This document shows, one piece after another, positions 6,242-13,782 of a stretch of DNA of 34,090 nucleotides. The notes under the pieces are model-generated. The model did no database searches. It saw only the letters and a list, made by a program, of their open reading frames with translations, and was not told where the DNA came from. Source of the stretch: Candidatus Zixiibacteriota bacterium (GTDB lineage: Bacteria > Zixibacteria > MSB-5A5 > GN15 > JAAZOE01). The first letter of the stretch is position 1. Each line of letters begins with the position of its first letter. The stretch is taken from positions 1 through 34,090 of the forward strand of contig JAZGGI010000017.1 in assembly GCA_036480375.1 (NCBI GenBank), read 5' to 3'. The position numbers were made by a program, and so were the translations under genes.

Positions 6242-8149
6242 TTATCGAATTTTTTGCATTTCGGCTATCATGTCATCGGGCTCGACTACCCCGTACATGA
6301 CTCGTTTAACATTACCGTGAGAATCAAGAAGCAATGTTGTCGGAAGTGAGTAATGCTTGAGGCCAAAGCGAGCCATGAAATCTTTAGTAATAGGGGTATC
6401 AGCTTTTTCCAGTTGAATCTTTAGAGGCACGAATCTCTCGGCTTCAGCGGCTACTTGGGGATTGTTGAATGTTTTCTTTTCCAGCACGCGGCAGTTGATG
6501 CACCATGTCGCCCAAGTATCAATCAAAACCGGTTTGCCTTCGGTTTTGGCGCGGTCGAGTCCCTGCTGCAAATCGGTTTCCCAGGGAATGAGATGCTTTT
6601 CGGCCGATGAACTCAAATTCATGGAGGGCATCCATTCCGATACGGCCGGGAATATAAAACCCTGAGAGAGCATCGAACCGATTATAAAATATAGCCCGGC
6701 AATAAAGGCGAGAATGCCGACAAATTTTTTGAGTCTGAGGAAAAATCCGCTTTCAGGCGATAGACGGTCAAGCCCGCCTCCGAAAACGGCCAAAGCAAGG
6801 AATAACAGCCCGGCCAGAATTGCCGAAACTTCCGGTGAGATGACAGTTTTGAGAAAATAGAGAGCCATTAGAAGCAAAATAAAACCGAAGAATCTTTTTA
6901 TTTGATCCATCCATTCCCCGGCTCCGGGTAATTTGCTTATCGATGATGAAAATGTCCCTATAATGATATAAAGCGTGCCGAGTCCGATGGCAAAGACGAA
7001 TAAAGTAAGAAATCCAAAGAGGGGCGAACCGTAGGTGGCGATGTATAATAATATCCCGGCTACAAAGGGGCCGACGCAGGGCGATACGACCAGAGCAGCT
7101 ACGATACCAAGAATAATCGGCCCGGCGATTCCGCCTTTATTTTGTGCCGTACCCAGCTTTTGGCGAATTGATGAGGGTATATTCAGTTCGTACAGGCCGA
7201 ACATGGAAAGCGAAAAGATTACGAAAATAATCGCAATCGCGACTACGACTATTGGATTAGCCAACCAGGCTCCGAACACTCCCCCGACCAGAGAAACAAT
7301 CAATCCCATTATGCCGTACATGATGGCCATCGATCCGACGTAAAACAAAGACATGATAAATCCGCGAAAAACACCTCGATCCTGACCGGCGAAAATCGAA
7401 ACAGTAATGGGAATCATCGGATAAGTACAGGGAGAAAATGAAAGTAGCAATCCGGCAATGAACGCCAATCCCAAGGCCATGAAATATCCCCAGAAACCAT
7501 ACTTTTCAATGACTCTGGCCAACTCGGAATCATCCTGCGGGATTTGATCGGATTGCTCATTCGATTGAATTTCCGCTATGTCGATTCCCGCAAATATCTC
7601 GGACGCAATCGGCTGCCCTTCGTCCCCAACGGTAATAATAAAATCGATCTCTTTGGTTTCGGGAGCCAGGCATACTTTATTGTCGCACGGTTGATATCTG
7701 AATTTCAAGGGCAATGAGATATTACCCGATTGGGCGTCATCAGCAACCCGAATATTAAAATAAATGGCGGTTTTGCCGTCATAGACGGACATCTCTTCAT
7801 CGAGAAGTAGAAACGTGTGCGCCTCGGGATATTTAATATCGCTCGGTATCAATCCGGAAACGGTATCAAATTTTAATTCGGCGCCGATATAATAGACCTG
7901 CTTAGGATATGCGGAATTTATATGCCAGCCTTGTTCGATATCTAGTATCAGCGCGGCTGGATATACTTTTCCGGGTTGAACCGAGGTATAAGATAGCATC
8001 GGGGAAATTTGTATGACATTTCCTTCATCTTCCCAGGGTTTGTCAAGATCGGTGAGAGCCCCAAAGGCCGAAACGCTTCCGAGCATCAACAGTAAAATGA
8101 AAAATCCTCGAAAATTATTTTTTTTATCTTTGGGCGAATTATCTTTCAT
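6242..8149 (-). CDS. dsbD: Thiol:disulfide interchange protein DsbD
   Basis: A 635-residue protein with the full three-part DsbD architecture. There is a signal/anchor (about 14-30), then a periplasmic N-terminal domain with the redox pair Cys155/Cys160 (QPCDNKVCLAP). A membrane domain (about 220-495) of roughly eight helices carries Cys241 (FSPCTYP) and Cys358 (SPCVGP). The C-terminal thioredoxin-like domain has WCINC (Cys550/Cys553) and the cis-Pro segment SLPTTLL. DsbD carries electrons from cytoplasmic thioredoxin across the inner membrane to keep periplasmic thiols reduced. A thioredoxin gene lies 3.1 kb upstream on the same strand. A good sigma-70-like promoter precedes it (8184-8212). 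Confidence 0.95.
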   Translation of the reverse strand: MKDNSPKDKKNNFRGFFILLLMLGSVSAFGALTDLDKPWEDEGNVIQISPMLSYTSVQPGKVYPAALILDIEQGWHINSAYPKQVYYIGAELKFDTVSGLIPSDIKYPEAHTFLLLDEEMSVYDGKTAIYFNIRVADDAQSGNISLPLKFRYQPCDNKVCLAPETKEIDFIITVGDEGQPIASEIFAGIDIAEIQSNEQSDQIPQDDSELARVIEKYGFWGYFMALGLAFIAGLLLSFSPCTYPMIPITVSIFAGQDRGVFRGFIMSLFYVGSMAIMYGIMGLIVSLVGGVFGAWLANPIVVVAIAIIFVIFSLSMFGLYELNIPSSIRQKLGTAQNKGGIAGPIILGIVAALVVSPCVGPFVAGILLYIATYGSPLFGFLTLFVFAIGLGTLYIIIGTFSSSISKLPGAGEWMDQIKRFFGFILLLMALYFLKTVISPEVSAILAGLLFLALAVFGGGLDRLSPESGFFLRLKKFVGILAFIAGLYFIIGSMLSQGFIFPAVSEWMPSMNLSSSAEKHLIPWETDLQQGLDRAKTEGKPVLIDTWATWCINCRVLEKKTFNNPQVAAEAERFVPLKIQLEKADTPITKDFMARFGLKHYSLPTTLLLDSHGNVKRVMYGVVEPDDMIAEMQKIR

Positions 8150-8183
8150 ATTATTCTTTCCGCTTTATTTTTCGGTTCCGAAG

Positions 8184-8212
8184 ATTATACACAGATAATC
8201 GGTTAATATCAA
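8184..8212 (-). promoter_or_regulatory. Sigma-70-like promoter for dsbD
   Basis: On the minus strand TTGATA (8212-8207), a 17-base spacer and a perfect TATAAT (8189-8184) stand about 35 bases upstream of the dsbD ATG at 8149. Confidence 0.7.
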
Positions 8213-8260
8213 ATACGAATTTATGAATTATTAGGATTGATAAAGAGTTTAGAAAAAGCG

Positions 8261-8282
8261 ATAATTTTTCAATAAAAATTAT
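8261..8282 (-). terminator. AT-rich hairpin, possible terminator of the pseudo-receiver gene
   Basis: On the minus strand ATAATTTTT (8282-8274), loop ATTG, AAAAATTAT (8269-8261) is followed by CGCTTTTTCT. The stem is nine perfect A-T pairs starting two bases after the stop of the gene at 8284. It is weak because it has no G-C pairs. Confidence 0.5.
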
Positions 8283-8283
8283 T

Positions 8284-9681
8284 CTATTTGCCCCGCTGCC
8301 TCATAAAATCGGTAATAGCTTCCCGTAGCAAAAGATAAACTTTTTCTTCATCCAAAAGAGCTACCATTTTGTTGGCAACCTGCTGTGAAATCGCTTTTAT
8401 AAGTTCGCGGGAAAGATTTTTTAATTCTGGTTCGGCGATATCTTCCAAATTTTCATCCCATTGGATTTTGTCTTTGGATTTGGAAGAAGTAGTATCCCGG
8501 GGAGGAATATTGGTCACCGGTATTCGCGGTTCATCGTCGGTCGAAATCTTTTCCATTTCTTTTTTGAATTCGGAAATGAATTTTTCAACCGCTTCACTTT
8601 GCGATTTAATGGGGGTTTCTTTTTTCAATTCCGGCTGTGCTGCTGCGGGAGTGGCTTGAGGCTGTTCAACCGGGATTGAATGAGTCCGGGGCGCCTGTGC
8701 CTGGGGCGGTTGAGAAGCCGGCGCAGGAGCGGACGGGCTTAAAGATTCTTCCGGTTTCGCGATATTAAGTGATCCGCTATCATCGGTAGATGCCTTCGGT
8801 CCTTCTTTGCCCTCATTTTTCAGTTCATTTATAAACCAGTTATAGTCGTGATCATCGCTGTCGGTTTCCATAGGTTTTTCAGGGGATGTGATCCCGAATT
8901 GATCGGTAACAATTTCAATTTTACTTGATTCGGAAAGTTGGTTGGCTGCTTGCGATCTTAATTTGGCGCTGTCGGTCCCGAGGAATTCAGGCCGCTCTTC
9001 AGTTTGTTCTGAAGGGGTATCCTCCTGTTGTTTTTTCTGTGAAGGAGATTGGCCGGTTGCCTGCGGTTGCTGTACGTTCTTCACCGGAATATTTACGCTA
9101 TCGTTCTTTTTTGTGGTAATAGTACTATCATCTACCTGTTCTTTATATTCAAAGCCAACCATTGATCCTTCGGTAACTTTTTTGTTATGGAGTCGAAAAA
9201 CTCCGGTATCATTCCCGATTACTTCGGATCCATCCACCTCGATTTTTTCAATTCCCAAAGCCGCGTCAATCACATTGTCCTCGATATCATTGCCATCAAA
9301 CGGAGCCTGTCCCGGAATCTGCGTTTCCTGACCGGTAAAGGCAACGACGGAAGACATAAAATCGCGGGGAGTAAACGGCTTGTTAATAATGACTTCCTGG
9401 GGAAAATTAAGAGTCTGTCCGCTCGAGGCATCATGCAACACTAATAGCGGCACGGAGTTTCCTCCGGGTATCGAACCGATCGCTTCATAAAAGGGTTGTC
9501 CCTGGCTGTCACAAACGTCGGAAGAAATCAAAATCAAATCTATCTTACTATCCTGTAAAACCTGCCTGGCGTTTTCGGCCGTTTCCACGGAGATGACATT
9601 CAGCCCGCCCTGACGGAGCAACGACTCAGCTATGCCCCGAACAGCTATCGACGGTTCAATTATAAGGACAATCTTTGACAT
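8284..9681 (-). CDS. Response-regulator receiver-like protein with long disordered linker
   Basis: A 465-residue protein. Residues 1-117 look like a CheY-type receiver: strand KIVLIIEPS, a candidate phospho-acceptor Asp55 (LILISSD), and Lys101 in the conserved INKPF. The acidic pair is reduced to Glu9, and the usual Thr/Ser after the fourth strand is replaced (VLHDAS), so it may not be phosphorylated normally. Residues about 120-400 are low-complexity, rich in Gln, Pro, Ser, Glu and Ala (for example APAPASQPPQAQAPR). The last 45 residues are predicted helix (LSRELIKAISQQVANKMVALLDEE), similar to C-terminal helices of some gliding or polarity response regulators. No output domain is recognisable. 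The stop is eight bases upstream-side of the next gene's territory; the rhomboid gene precedes it by eight bases, so the two are probably co-transcribed. Confidence 0.75.
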   Translation of the reverse strand: MSKIVLIIEPSIAVRGIAESLLRQGGLNVISVETAENARQVLQDSKIDLILISSDVCDSQGQPFYEAIGSIPGGNSVPLLVLHDASSGQTLNFPQEVIINKPFTPRDFMSSVVAFTGQETQIPGQAPFDGNDIEDNVIDAALGIEKIEVDGSEVIGNDTGVFRLHNKKVTEGSMVGFEYKEQVDDSTITTKKNDSVNIPVKNVQQPQATGQSPSQKKQQEDTPSEQTEERPEFLGTDSAKLRSQAANQLSESSKIEIVTDQFGITSPEKPMETDSDDHDYNWFINELKNEGKEGPKASTDDSGSLNIAKPEESLSPSAPAPASQPPQAQAPRTHSIPVEQPQATPAAAQPELKKETPIKSQSEAVEKFISEFKKEMEKISTDDEPRIPVTNIPPRDTTSSKSKDKIQWDENLEDIAEPELKNLSRELIKAISQQVANKMVALLDEEKVYLLLREAITDFMRQRGK

Positions 9682-9689
9682 TGACGGCG

Positions 9690-10550
9690 TTATTCCTTTT
9701 TGGATAAGAGATCACTGGCATTATCAAGGAACTGGCGTTCTTCTTCCGAAATATTTTCTATTCCGACCTCATTAATCTTATCGAGAATATGGTCAACTTT
9801 CTTCATTATTTCTTCGGCCTTTTCCCGATTTTTGTCCAACTTACGACTATTCCGCTTAAATTTCAAATTCGCGAAAAATCGCCACGGTGACAACTTATAA
9901 AACAAATTCCTGACTCGCCAGTCAAGTTTAAGATAAATAAATCCGATCACGGCCCCGCCCAGATGTGCCAGATGTCCAACCCCGCTGGAAGTAGCGTCGA
10001 AAGACGCCAAAAATTCCAGACCGACAAAAGCAATAACGGCCCATTTAACTTTAACCGGAATTAGAAAATACAAATAAATTTTACGATTGGGAAACATGAC
10101 CGCGTAGGCGACCAAAAGGCCGTAAATCGCTCCGGAAGCGCCGATAGTCGGTATCAGAGAGGTAGGCATAAACATTACCGTGAAAATTCCCCCGGCGATG
10201 CCGCAGAGGAAATAATACTTATAAAATCTTTTTGTGCCCCAGGTTAATTCAATTTCGGTCCCGAACATCCAGAGAATAAACATATTCATCAGAATATGAA
10301 AAAAACCGCCATGCAGGAACATATAAGTTATGAGTTGATAAAAAGATAAATCCTGAAGTACTCGGATCGGGGTCAATCCCAGGAGAGCAATCAACTCTCG
10401 GCCAACCAGCATCTGAAGAATGTAGATAGCAACATTCGCAATGAGTAGAATTTTGACCCCGCGCGATAATCCACGCTGTGGACCAAAACGAATATTTCCA
10501 AATCCGGGATTGTTTCCGTAAGCTCTCATAATCTGTCTAATTATCGGCAA
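9690..10550 (-). CDS. Rhomboid-family intramembrane serine protease
   Basis: A 286-residue membrane protein with rhomboid hallmarks: HGGFFHILMNM (His85, Asn89; oxyanion side), the catalytic GASGAIYG (Ser139) and GHLAHLGG (His196 as the base). There are about six membrane helices between 30 and 210. The C-terminal 75 residues are cytosolic, basic then acidic and helical. Rhomboids cleave single-TM proteins within or near the membrane. The start is uncertain: the listed TTG at 10550 and an ATG at 10529 (residue 8) both lack a strong ribosome site. It lies 59 bases after the tiny single-TM ORF at 10610-10780, in the same direction. A rhomboid-substrate link with that ORF is possible but only inferred from position. 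Confidence 0.9.
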   Translation of the reverse strand: MPIIRQIMRAYGNNPGFGNIRFGPQRGLSRGVKILLIANVAIYILQMLVGRELIALLGLTPIRVLQDLSFYQLITYMFLHGGFFHILMNMFILWMFGTEIELTWGTKRFYKYYFLCGIAGGIFTVMFMPTSLIPTIGASGAIYGLLVAYAVMFPNRKIYLYFLIPVKVKWAVIAFVGLEFLASFDATSSGVGHLAHLGGAVIGFIYLKLDWRVRNLFYKLSPWRFFANLKFKRNSRKLDKNREKAEEIMKKVDHILDKINEVGIENISEEERQFLDNASDLLSKKE

Positions 10551-10609
10551 TTAACTCAATGATGCTTAATTATGCCGTAGAATAAAGAAATTATCCAAAA
10601 ATCAATTTC

Positions 10610-10780
10610 TTATTCAGCTTGCGATTTGTTTGTTTCCGGTTCCTCCGGAACCGAGGCTGCCTTATCATTGCAGGCCGGAGTATGTCAGGTCGGTATCCCT
10701 AATTTGGGAAAAACATACCTGACTAAGACCAGCCAGACCACGACGAAAAGCGCGACAAGAAGTATCTGTGTGATATCCAT
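10610..10780 (-). CDS. Candidate small membrane selenoprotein (in-frame TGA)
   Basis: The ATG at 10780-10778 lies one base after the stop of the CoA-binding gene and has AGGA seven bases upstream. Thirty-one codons encode a single TM segment (about residues 5-20, ILLVALFVVVWLVLV) followed by RYVFPKLGIPT. A TGA comes next (10687-10685). The frame then stays open for 24 codons to a TAA at 10612-10610: HTPAC, then a hydrophilic Glu/Lys/Ala/Pro-rich tail. Read as selenocysteine, the product has 56 residues with Sec32 and Cys37 (U-x4-C). Two hairpins follow the TGA directly. trxA is two genes upstream in the same run, which fits a redox role. The alternative is a 31-residue membrane protein that truly stops at the TGA; the open extension alone would occur by chance about one time in three. 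The motif P-K-x-G-[IV]-P-T-U-x4-C matches my unverified memory of small bacterial membrane selenoproteins. Confidence 0.6.
10637..10676 (-). promoter_or_regulatory. SECIS-like hairpins downstream of the in-frame TGA
   Basis: Beginning eight bases after the TGA, GGC-[C]-TGC (10676-10670) pairs with GCA-GCC (10660-10655) around a nine-base loop. This has the same plan of three pairs, one bulged pyrimidine and three pairs as the E. coli fdhF mini-helix, although the loop lacks its leading G-U. Immediately after it, CGGTTCC (10653-10647) pairs perfectly with GGAACCG (10643-10637) around a GGA loop. The second helix is the more stable, but its loop is 38 bases from the TGA, at the far edge of bacterial SECIS spacing. 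Confidence 0.4.
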
Positions 10781-10781
10781 C

Positions 10782-11225
10782 TCAGATTCCTATTTGTTGA
10801 TGCTCTTTCAAAATACACTTATCCATAACAATGGTAACACCCGCTTCTTTTGCCAGCCTATAAGATTCTTCCGAAACGACCCCCTCCTGCAGCCATATAT
10901 ATTTGGCTCCGATTTTTATGGCTTCTTCCACTATCGGAGGAGTCGCCTCTGCCCGCCGAAAAACATCGACAATATCTACTTTTTTCCCAATCGCCGTCAG
11001 ATCAGGATACGATTTGCACCCGAGTATTTCGGTCTTGCGGGGATTAACCGGTATTACGCTGTATCCGTTGCTCATCAGGTAATTGGCAACTCCATAGGAC
11101 GGTCTTTCCGGTTTGGGTGACAACCCGACAACTGCGATTGTTCTCGATGACGTTAGAATATTCCTAATTTCCTCCGCACTCGGATTTTCCCAATTAGTGC
11201 TTTGAGATGATTCATTCATACTCAA
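10782..11225 (-). CDS. CoA-binding-domain protein (YccU-like)
   Basis: A 147-residue protein formed by one Rossmann-like CoA-binding domain. The nucleotide loop is VVGLSPKPERPSYGVANYL, then IPVNPRKTEILGCKSYPDL, VDIVDVFR and AKYIWLQEGVVSEES, all typical of the CoA_binding_2 family whose role is undefined. The listed start is a TTG at 11225, five bases after AAGG; an ATG two codons later (11219) is an alternative. Its TGA at 10784-10782 is one base from the ATG of the small selenoprotein candidate, and trxA ends 12 bases upstream. The three genes are thus very likely one transcript. Confidence 0.85.
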   Translation of the reverse strand: MSMNESSQSTNWENPSAEEIRNILTSSRTIAVVGLSPKPERPSYGVANYLMSNGYSVIPVNPRKTEILGCKSYPDLTAIGKKVDIVDVFRRAEATPPIVEEAIKIGAKYIWLQEGVVSEESYRLAKEAGVTIVMDKCILKEHQQIGI

Positions 11226-11237
11226 ATTATCCTTCGT

Positions 11238-11561
11238 TTAAAGAACATTATCGACTTTCGACATTAATTGCGCTTTTGGTACGGCTCCGATAACCTGATC
11301 GACGACTTCTCCATTTTTGAAAAATAGCAGAGCAGGAATCGACATAATCGAAAATGAAGCCGGAGTTTTTGGGTTGGAGTCAACATCAATTTTCGCGATT
11401 TTTATTTTGCCGTCGTACTTGCCGGCTATTTCATCCAAAATCGGCGCAATCATTTTGCAGGGTCCGCACCAGGCCGCCCAGAAATCGACCAGAACCGGAA
11501 TATCAGATTTTTTAACTTCAGCTTCAAATGAATCATCGGTTACGTGAACAGGTTGAGACAT
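11238..11561 (-). CDS. trxA: Thioredoxin
   Basis: A 107-residue protein with the canonical active site WCGPCK (Cys32, Cys35), the preceding VLVDFWAA strand, buried Asp25-type position, and cis-Pro in MSIPALLFF. The length is that of E. coli thioredoxin 1. It reduces cytoplasmic disulfides and would be the electron donor to the DsbD encoded nearby. AGGAGG stands a few bases before the ATG at 11561. It is the first gene of the run trxA, CoA-binding protein, small selenoprotein candidate, rhomboid. I found no clear promoter in the 250-base divergent space between it and dtd. Confidence 0.97.
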   Translation of the reverse strand: MSQPVHVTDDSFEAEVKKSDIPVLVDFWAAWCGPCKMIAPILDEIAGKYDGKIKIAKIDVDSNPKTPASFSIMSIPALLFFKNGEVVDQVIGAVPKAQLMSKVDNVL

Positions 11562-11774
11562 ATATCCTCCTTACTATTTTTTATCTCCATCATTTCAAAC
11601 CATTTAACAAAAGATTTGCCAGTCTGTTCCCAAGTCATACAATATCTTTCGATTCTCGTGGCAGTTAAAATAAATAACATTATCAACGCCGCGCAATCAT
11701 AAAACGTTTTTGGAAGAATAAAAAATTAATAATCATCAAATCCGATAATTATTCTGTGCCTGTAAAATCGCGGG

Positions 11775-11803
11775 TTGACAGATTATTTCCAATATCATAC
11801 CTT
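11775..11803 (+). promoter_or_regulatory. Possible promoter of the dtd-ftsY run
   Basis: A perfect -35 box TTGACA (11775-11780), a 17-base spacer and TACCTT (11798-11803; T, A and the last T match the -10 consensus). The expected start of transcription is at about 11810, only a few bases before the dtd ATG at 11813, so the message could be essentially leaderless. Confidence 0.4.
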
Positions 11804-11812
11804 CGAGCTATT

Positions 11813-12277
11813 ATGAGATTAGTGATACAGCGAGTAAGTCGGGCCTTGGTAACGGTATTCGATGAGGAACATCCGCAGGGATTTGAAAAGGGGCGGATTA
11901 ATCGCGGTTTGGTTATTTTATTGGGATTGAAAATTGGAGACCAGACCGAATCGGCCGCGCGGTTGGCAAAAAAAGTAAGCGAGCTGCGCATATTCGAAGA
12001 CGATTTGGGCAAAATGAATAAATCGATTTTGGATATCGAGGGAGAATTTCTTGTAATTTCGCAATTTACCTTATACGGCGATACTCGCAAAGGGCGCCGG
12101 CCCAGCTTTACCGGAGCAATGCCTCCCGATGAGGCACGGAAAATGTATGAGAGATTTGTTGAATTGCTGACGAACTCCGGGTTAAAAGTCGAGACAGGAA
12201 GTTTTAGATCTAAAATGGAAGTGGAGATTATTAATGACGGTCCGGTTACCTTCGTTCTCGAAGACGATATGCCCTGA
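11813..12277 (+). CDS. dtd: D-aminoacyl-tRNA deacylase
   Basis: Starting at ATG 11813 gives the standard N-terminus MRLVIQRVSRALV and 154 residues, the usual DTD length. An upstream in-frame GTG at 11756 would add 19 unrelated residues and would lie in the promoter. Family motifs are ISQFTLYGDTRKGRRPSF in the middle and NDGPVTFVLE near the C-terminus, the latter holding the cross-subunit Gly-cis-Pro. The segment before it reads TGSFRSKMEV where most relatives have GxFGAxM, a mild variant. The enzyme removes D-amino acids (and glycine from tRNA-Ala) from mischarged tRNAs. The gene overlaps maf if maf starts at 12234. Confidence 0.93.
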   Translation: MRLVIQRVSRALVTVFDEEHPQGFEKGRINRGLVILLGLKIGDQTESAARLAKKVSELRIFEDDLGKMNKSILDIEGEFLVISQFTLYGDTRKGRRPSFTGAMPPDEARKMYERFVELLTNSGLKVETGSFRSKMEVEIINDGPVTFVLEDDMP

Positions 12278-12869
12278 ACTGCGACAATTGAGTAAAACCG
12301 TTGATTTAGTTCTGGCTTCCGGTTCTCCCCGGCGAAAACAAATCCTGACCGAATTAGGGCTAATATTCTCTATTCTTCCTCCTGAGATTAAAGAAAAAAT
12401 AGATTCCGCAATGATCCCGGAAGAACTTGCCGTTGATCTGGCCTGCCAAAAAGTCTTATCCCTCGATCATAAATCTAATCGTGCCTATCTAAGTTGTGAT
12501 ACTATTGTGGTTTACCAGAATCAAATTCTCACCAAACCGAAAGATAAAAACGATGCCCTCAGGATATTAAAAATACTATCCGGCCAGACGCACTCCGTTT
12601 TTACCGGTCTGGCATTATTGGATGGGCGTACCGAAAATTGCTATAACGGTGTCGAAGAAAGCCTCGTGACCTTTAATAACTGGGACGATGAAAAATTGCT
12701 CGAATATATCGCTACCGGAGAACCGATGGACAAGGCCGGAGCCTACGGAATACAAGGGATGGGGCGTTTTTTGGTTGACACGGTTAAGGGAAATATTGAT
12801 AATGTTATCGGTCTGCCCTTGGTCACACTTGAGAAAATGGCCAAAAGGTTTATGGAGCCGTATGTCTGA
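12234..12869 (+). CDS. maf: Maf-family nucleoside triphosphate pyrophosphatase
   Basis: The Maf fold is shown by LVLASGSPRRKQILTELGL (substrate loop), SCDTIVVY with the catalytic Asp, KPKDKNDALRILKILSGQTHSVFTG (written in the protein as a continuous block) and DKAGAYGIQGMG. It hydrolyses non-canonical or pyrimidine NTPs to the monophosphates. The ATG at 12234 has GGAG seven bases upstream but lies inside dtd (44-base overlap) and adds about 23 residues before the conserved start. A TTG at 12288, after the dtd stop, would give the usual length but has no ribosome site. The 3' end overlaps the RodZ-like gene by eight bases. Confidence 0.92.
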   Translation: MTVRLPSFSKTICPELRQLSKTVDLVLASGSPRRKQILTELGLIFSILPPEIKEKIDSAMIPEELAVDLACQKVLSLDHKSNRAYLSCDTIVVYQNQILTKPKDKNDALRILKILSGQTHSVFTGLALLDGRTENCYNGVEESLVTFNNWDDEKLLEYIATGEPMDKAGAYGIQGMGRFLVDTVKGNIDNVIGLPLVTLEKMAKRFMEPYV

Positions 12870-13782
12870 GTCTTATAAAAAAATAGGTGAAGTTCTCAAA
12901 GCGGCCCGCAAAGAACAAAATAAGGCGCTTGAAGATATCGCCGAAGCGACCAAAATTATGGAAAAGCATTTGCGGGCTATCGAAGAAGGGAATTTTGAAT
13001 TGCTTCCCTCCCCCGCCTATTTTACTCTGTTCGCCCGTAGTTATGCTCAAAACCTGGGTCTTGATCCGGATGTTATAGATGAAATTCAAGACGTCGATTT
13101 GACAAGATCAAATACAATGGGTCAAAAAAACAATACTATCAGGCAAAACGGTACCCTATTACAAGATACTACCACCAATGATATGAAAAAGTTCGGGCGT
13201 ACTTTGATTTGGCTCGTTGTAATAATCATCTCTGTATTCGCGGTCTTTTTAATTTATAATTTCGTTTATGTAAAATCATCCGAGCCGGAGCAAGAAGTAA
13301 ATCATTCGGAATTACCGGCCGTCGCCGATCCGGAAGTTGAATCGGAGAAATCGCCAATTGCCCAAAACATAAACGCTACTCCTTATGCTCAACCTCCGCC
13401 TCTTAATTTGCGAATGCGGGCGATTCAGGATGTCTGGACGCTGGTAATTATGGATGGCGATACCGTATTGAATAGGGAATTGAAAGCTGGCGAGGTTCGG
13501 AACTGGGAAGCCAAATATCGATATCGGATGACTCTGGGAATTTCGACCGCCGTTGAATTGTCAATTAATGGAAAACGTCTGGCGCCTTTGTCTCCGGAAC
13601 CGCGTACGATACCCAATCTGGAAATAAATCAAACGAATTTTGAGGAATTTTATCCCGACGAGTCAGAGACTGAATCTATTCTAAACGCGGTTCGACCCGA
13701 TACGAATATTTCCCCAATCAATCCTACTTCAACTATTAACTCCGCTGATAGCGGGGCGCCGGGGGAATTGGATGGGAATTAA
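12862..13782 (+). CDS. RodZ-like membrane protein with N-terminal HTH
   Basis: ATG at 12862 (GGAG four bases upstream, inside maf) gives 306 residues. The N-terminal helix-turn-helix of the Xre/RodZ type spans about 3-75: IGEVLKAARKEQNKALEDIA and LPSPAYFTLFARSYAQNLGL. One TM helix lies at about 114-137. After a linker, a DUF4115-like periplasmic beta domain occupies about 185-260 (VWTLVIMDGDTVLNRELKAGE). The C-terminal 45 residues are Asn/Pro/Ser-rich. In rod-shaped bacteria RodZ links MreB to the elongation machinery. No mreB is in the window, so the cell-shape role is by family. Confidence 0.85.
   Translation: MSESYKKIGEVLKAARKEQNKALEDIAEATKIMEKHLRAIEEGNFELLPSPAYFTLFARSYAQNLGLDPDVIDEIQDVDLTRSNTMGQKNNTIRQNGTLLQDTTTNDMKKFGRTLIWLVVIIISVFAVFLIYNFVYVKSSEPEQEVNHSELPAVADPEVESEKSPIAQNINATPYAQPPPLNLRMRAIQDVWTLVIMDGDTVLNRELKAGEVRNWEAKYRYRMTLGISTAVELSINGKRLAPLSPEPRTIPNLEINQTNFEEFYPDESETESILNAVRPDTNISPINPTSTINSADSGAPGELDGN

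Noticed and set aside
10685-10687. General reassignment of TGA to an amino acid in this organism
   Set aside because: Several well-supported genes here end in TGA (for example maf, dtd and the CoA-binding gene), so only a local recoding event is plausible.
10626-11120. 164-codon plus-strand ORF opposite the CoA-binding gene
   Set aside because: It is antisense to two better supported minus-strand genes, has no ribosome site or family motifs, and mirrors their codon pattern.
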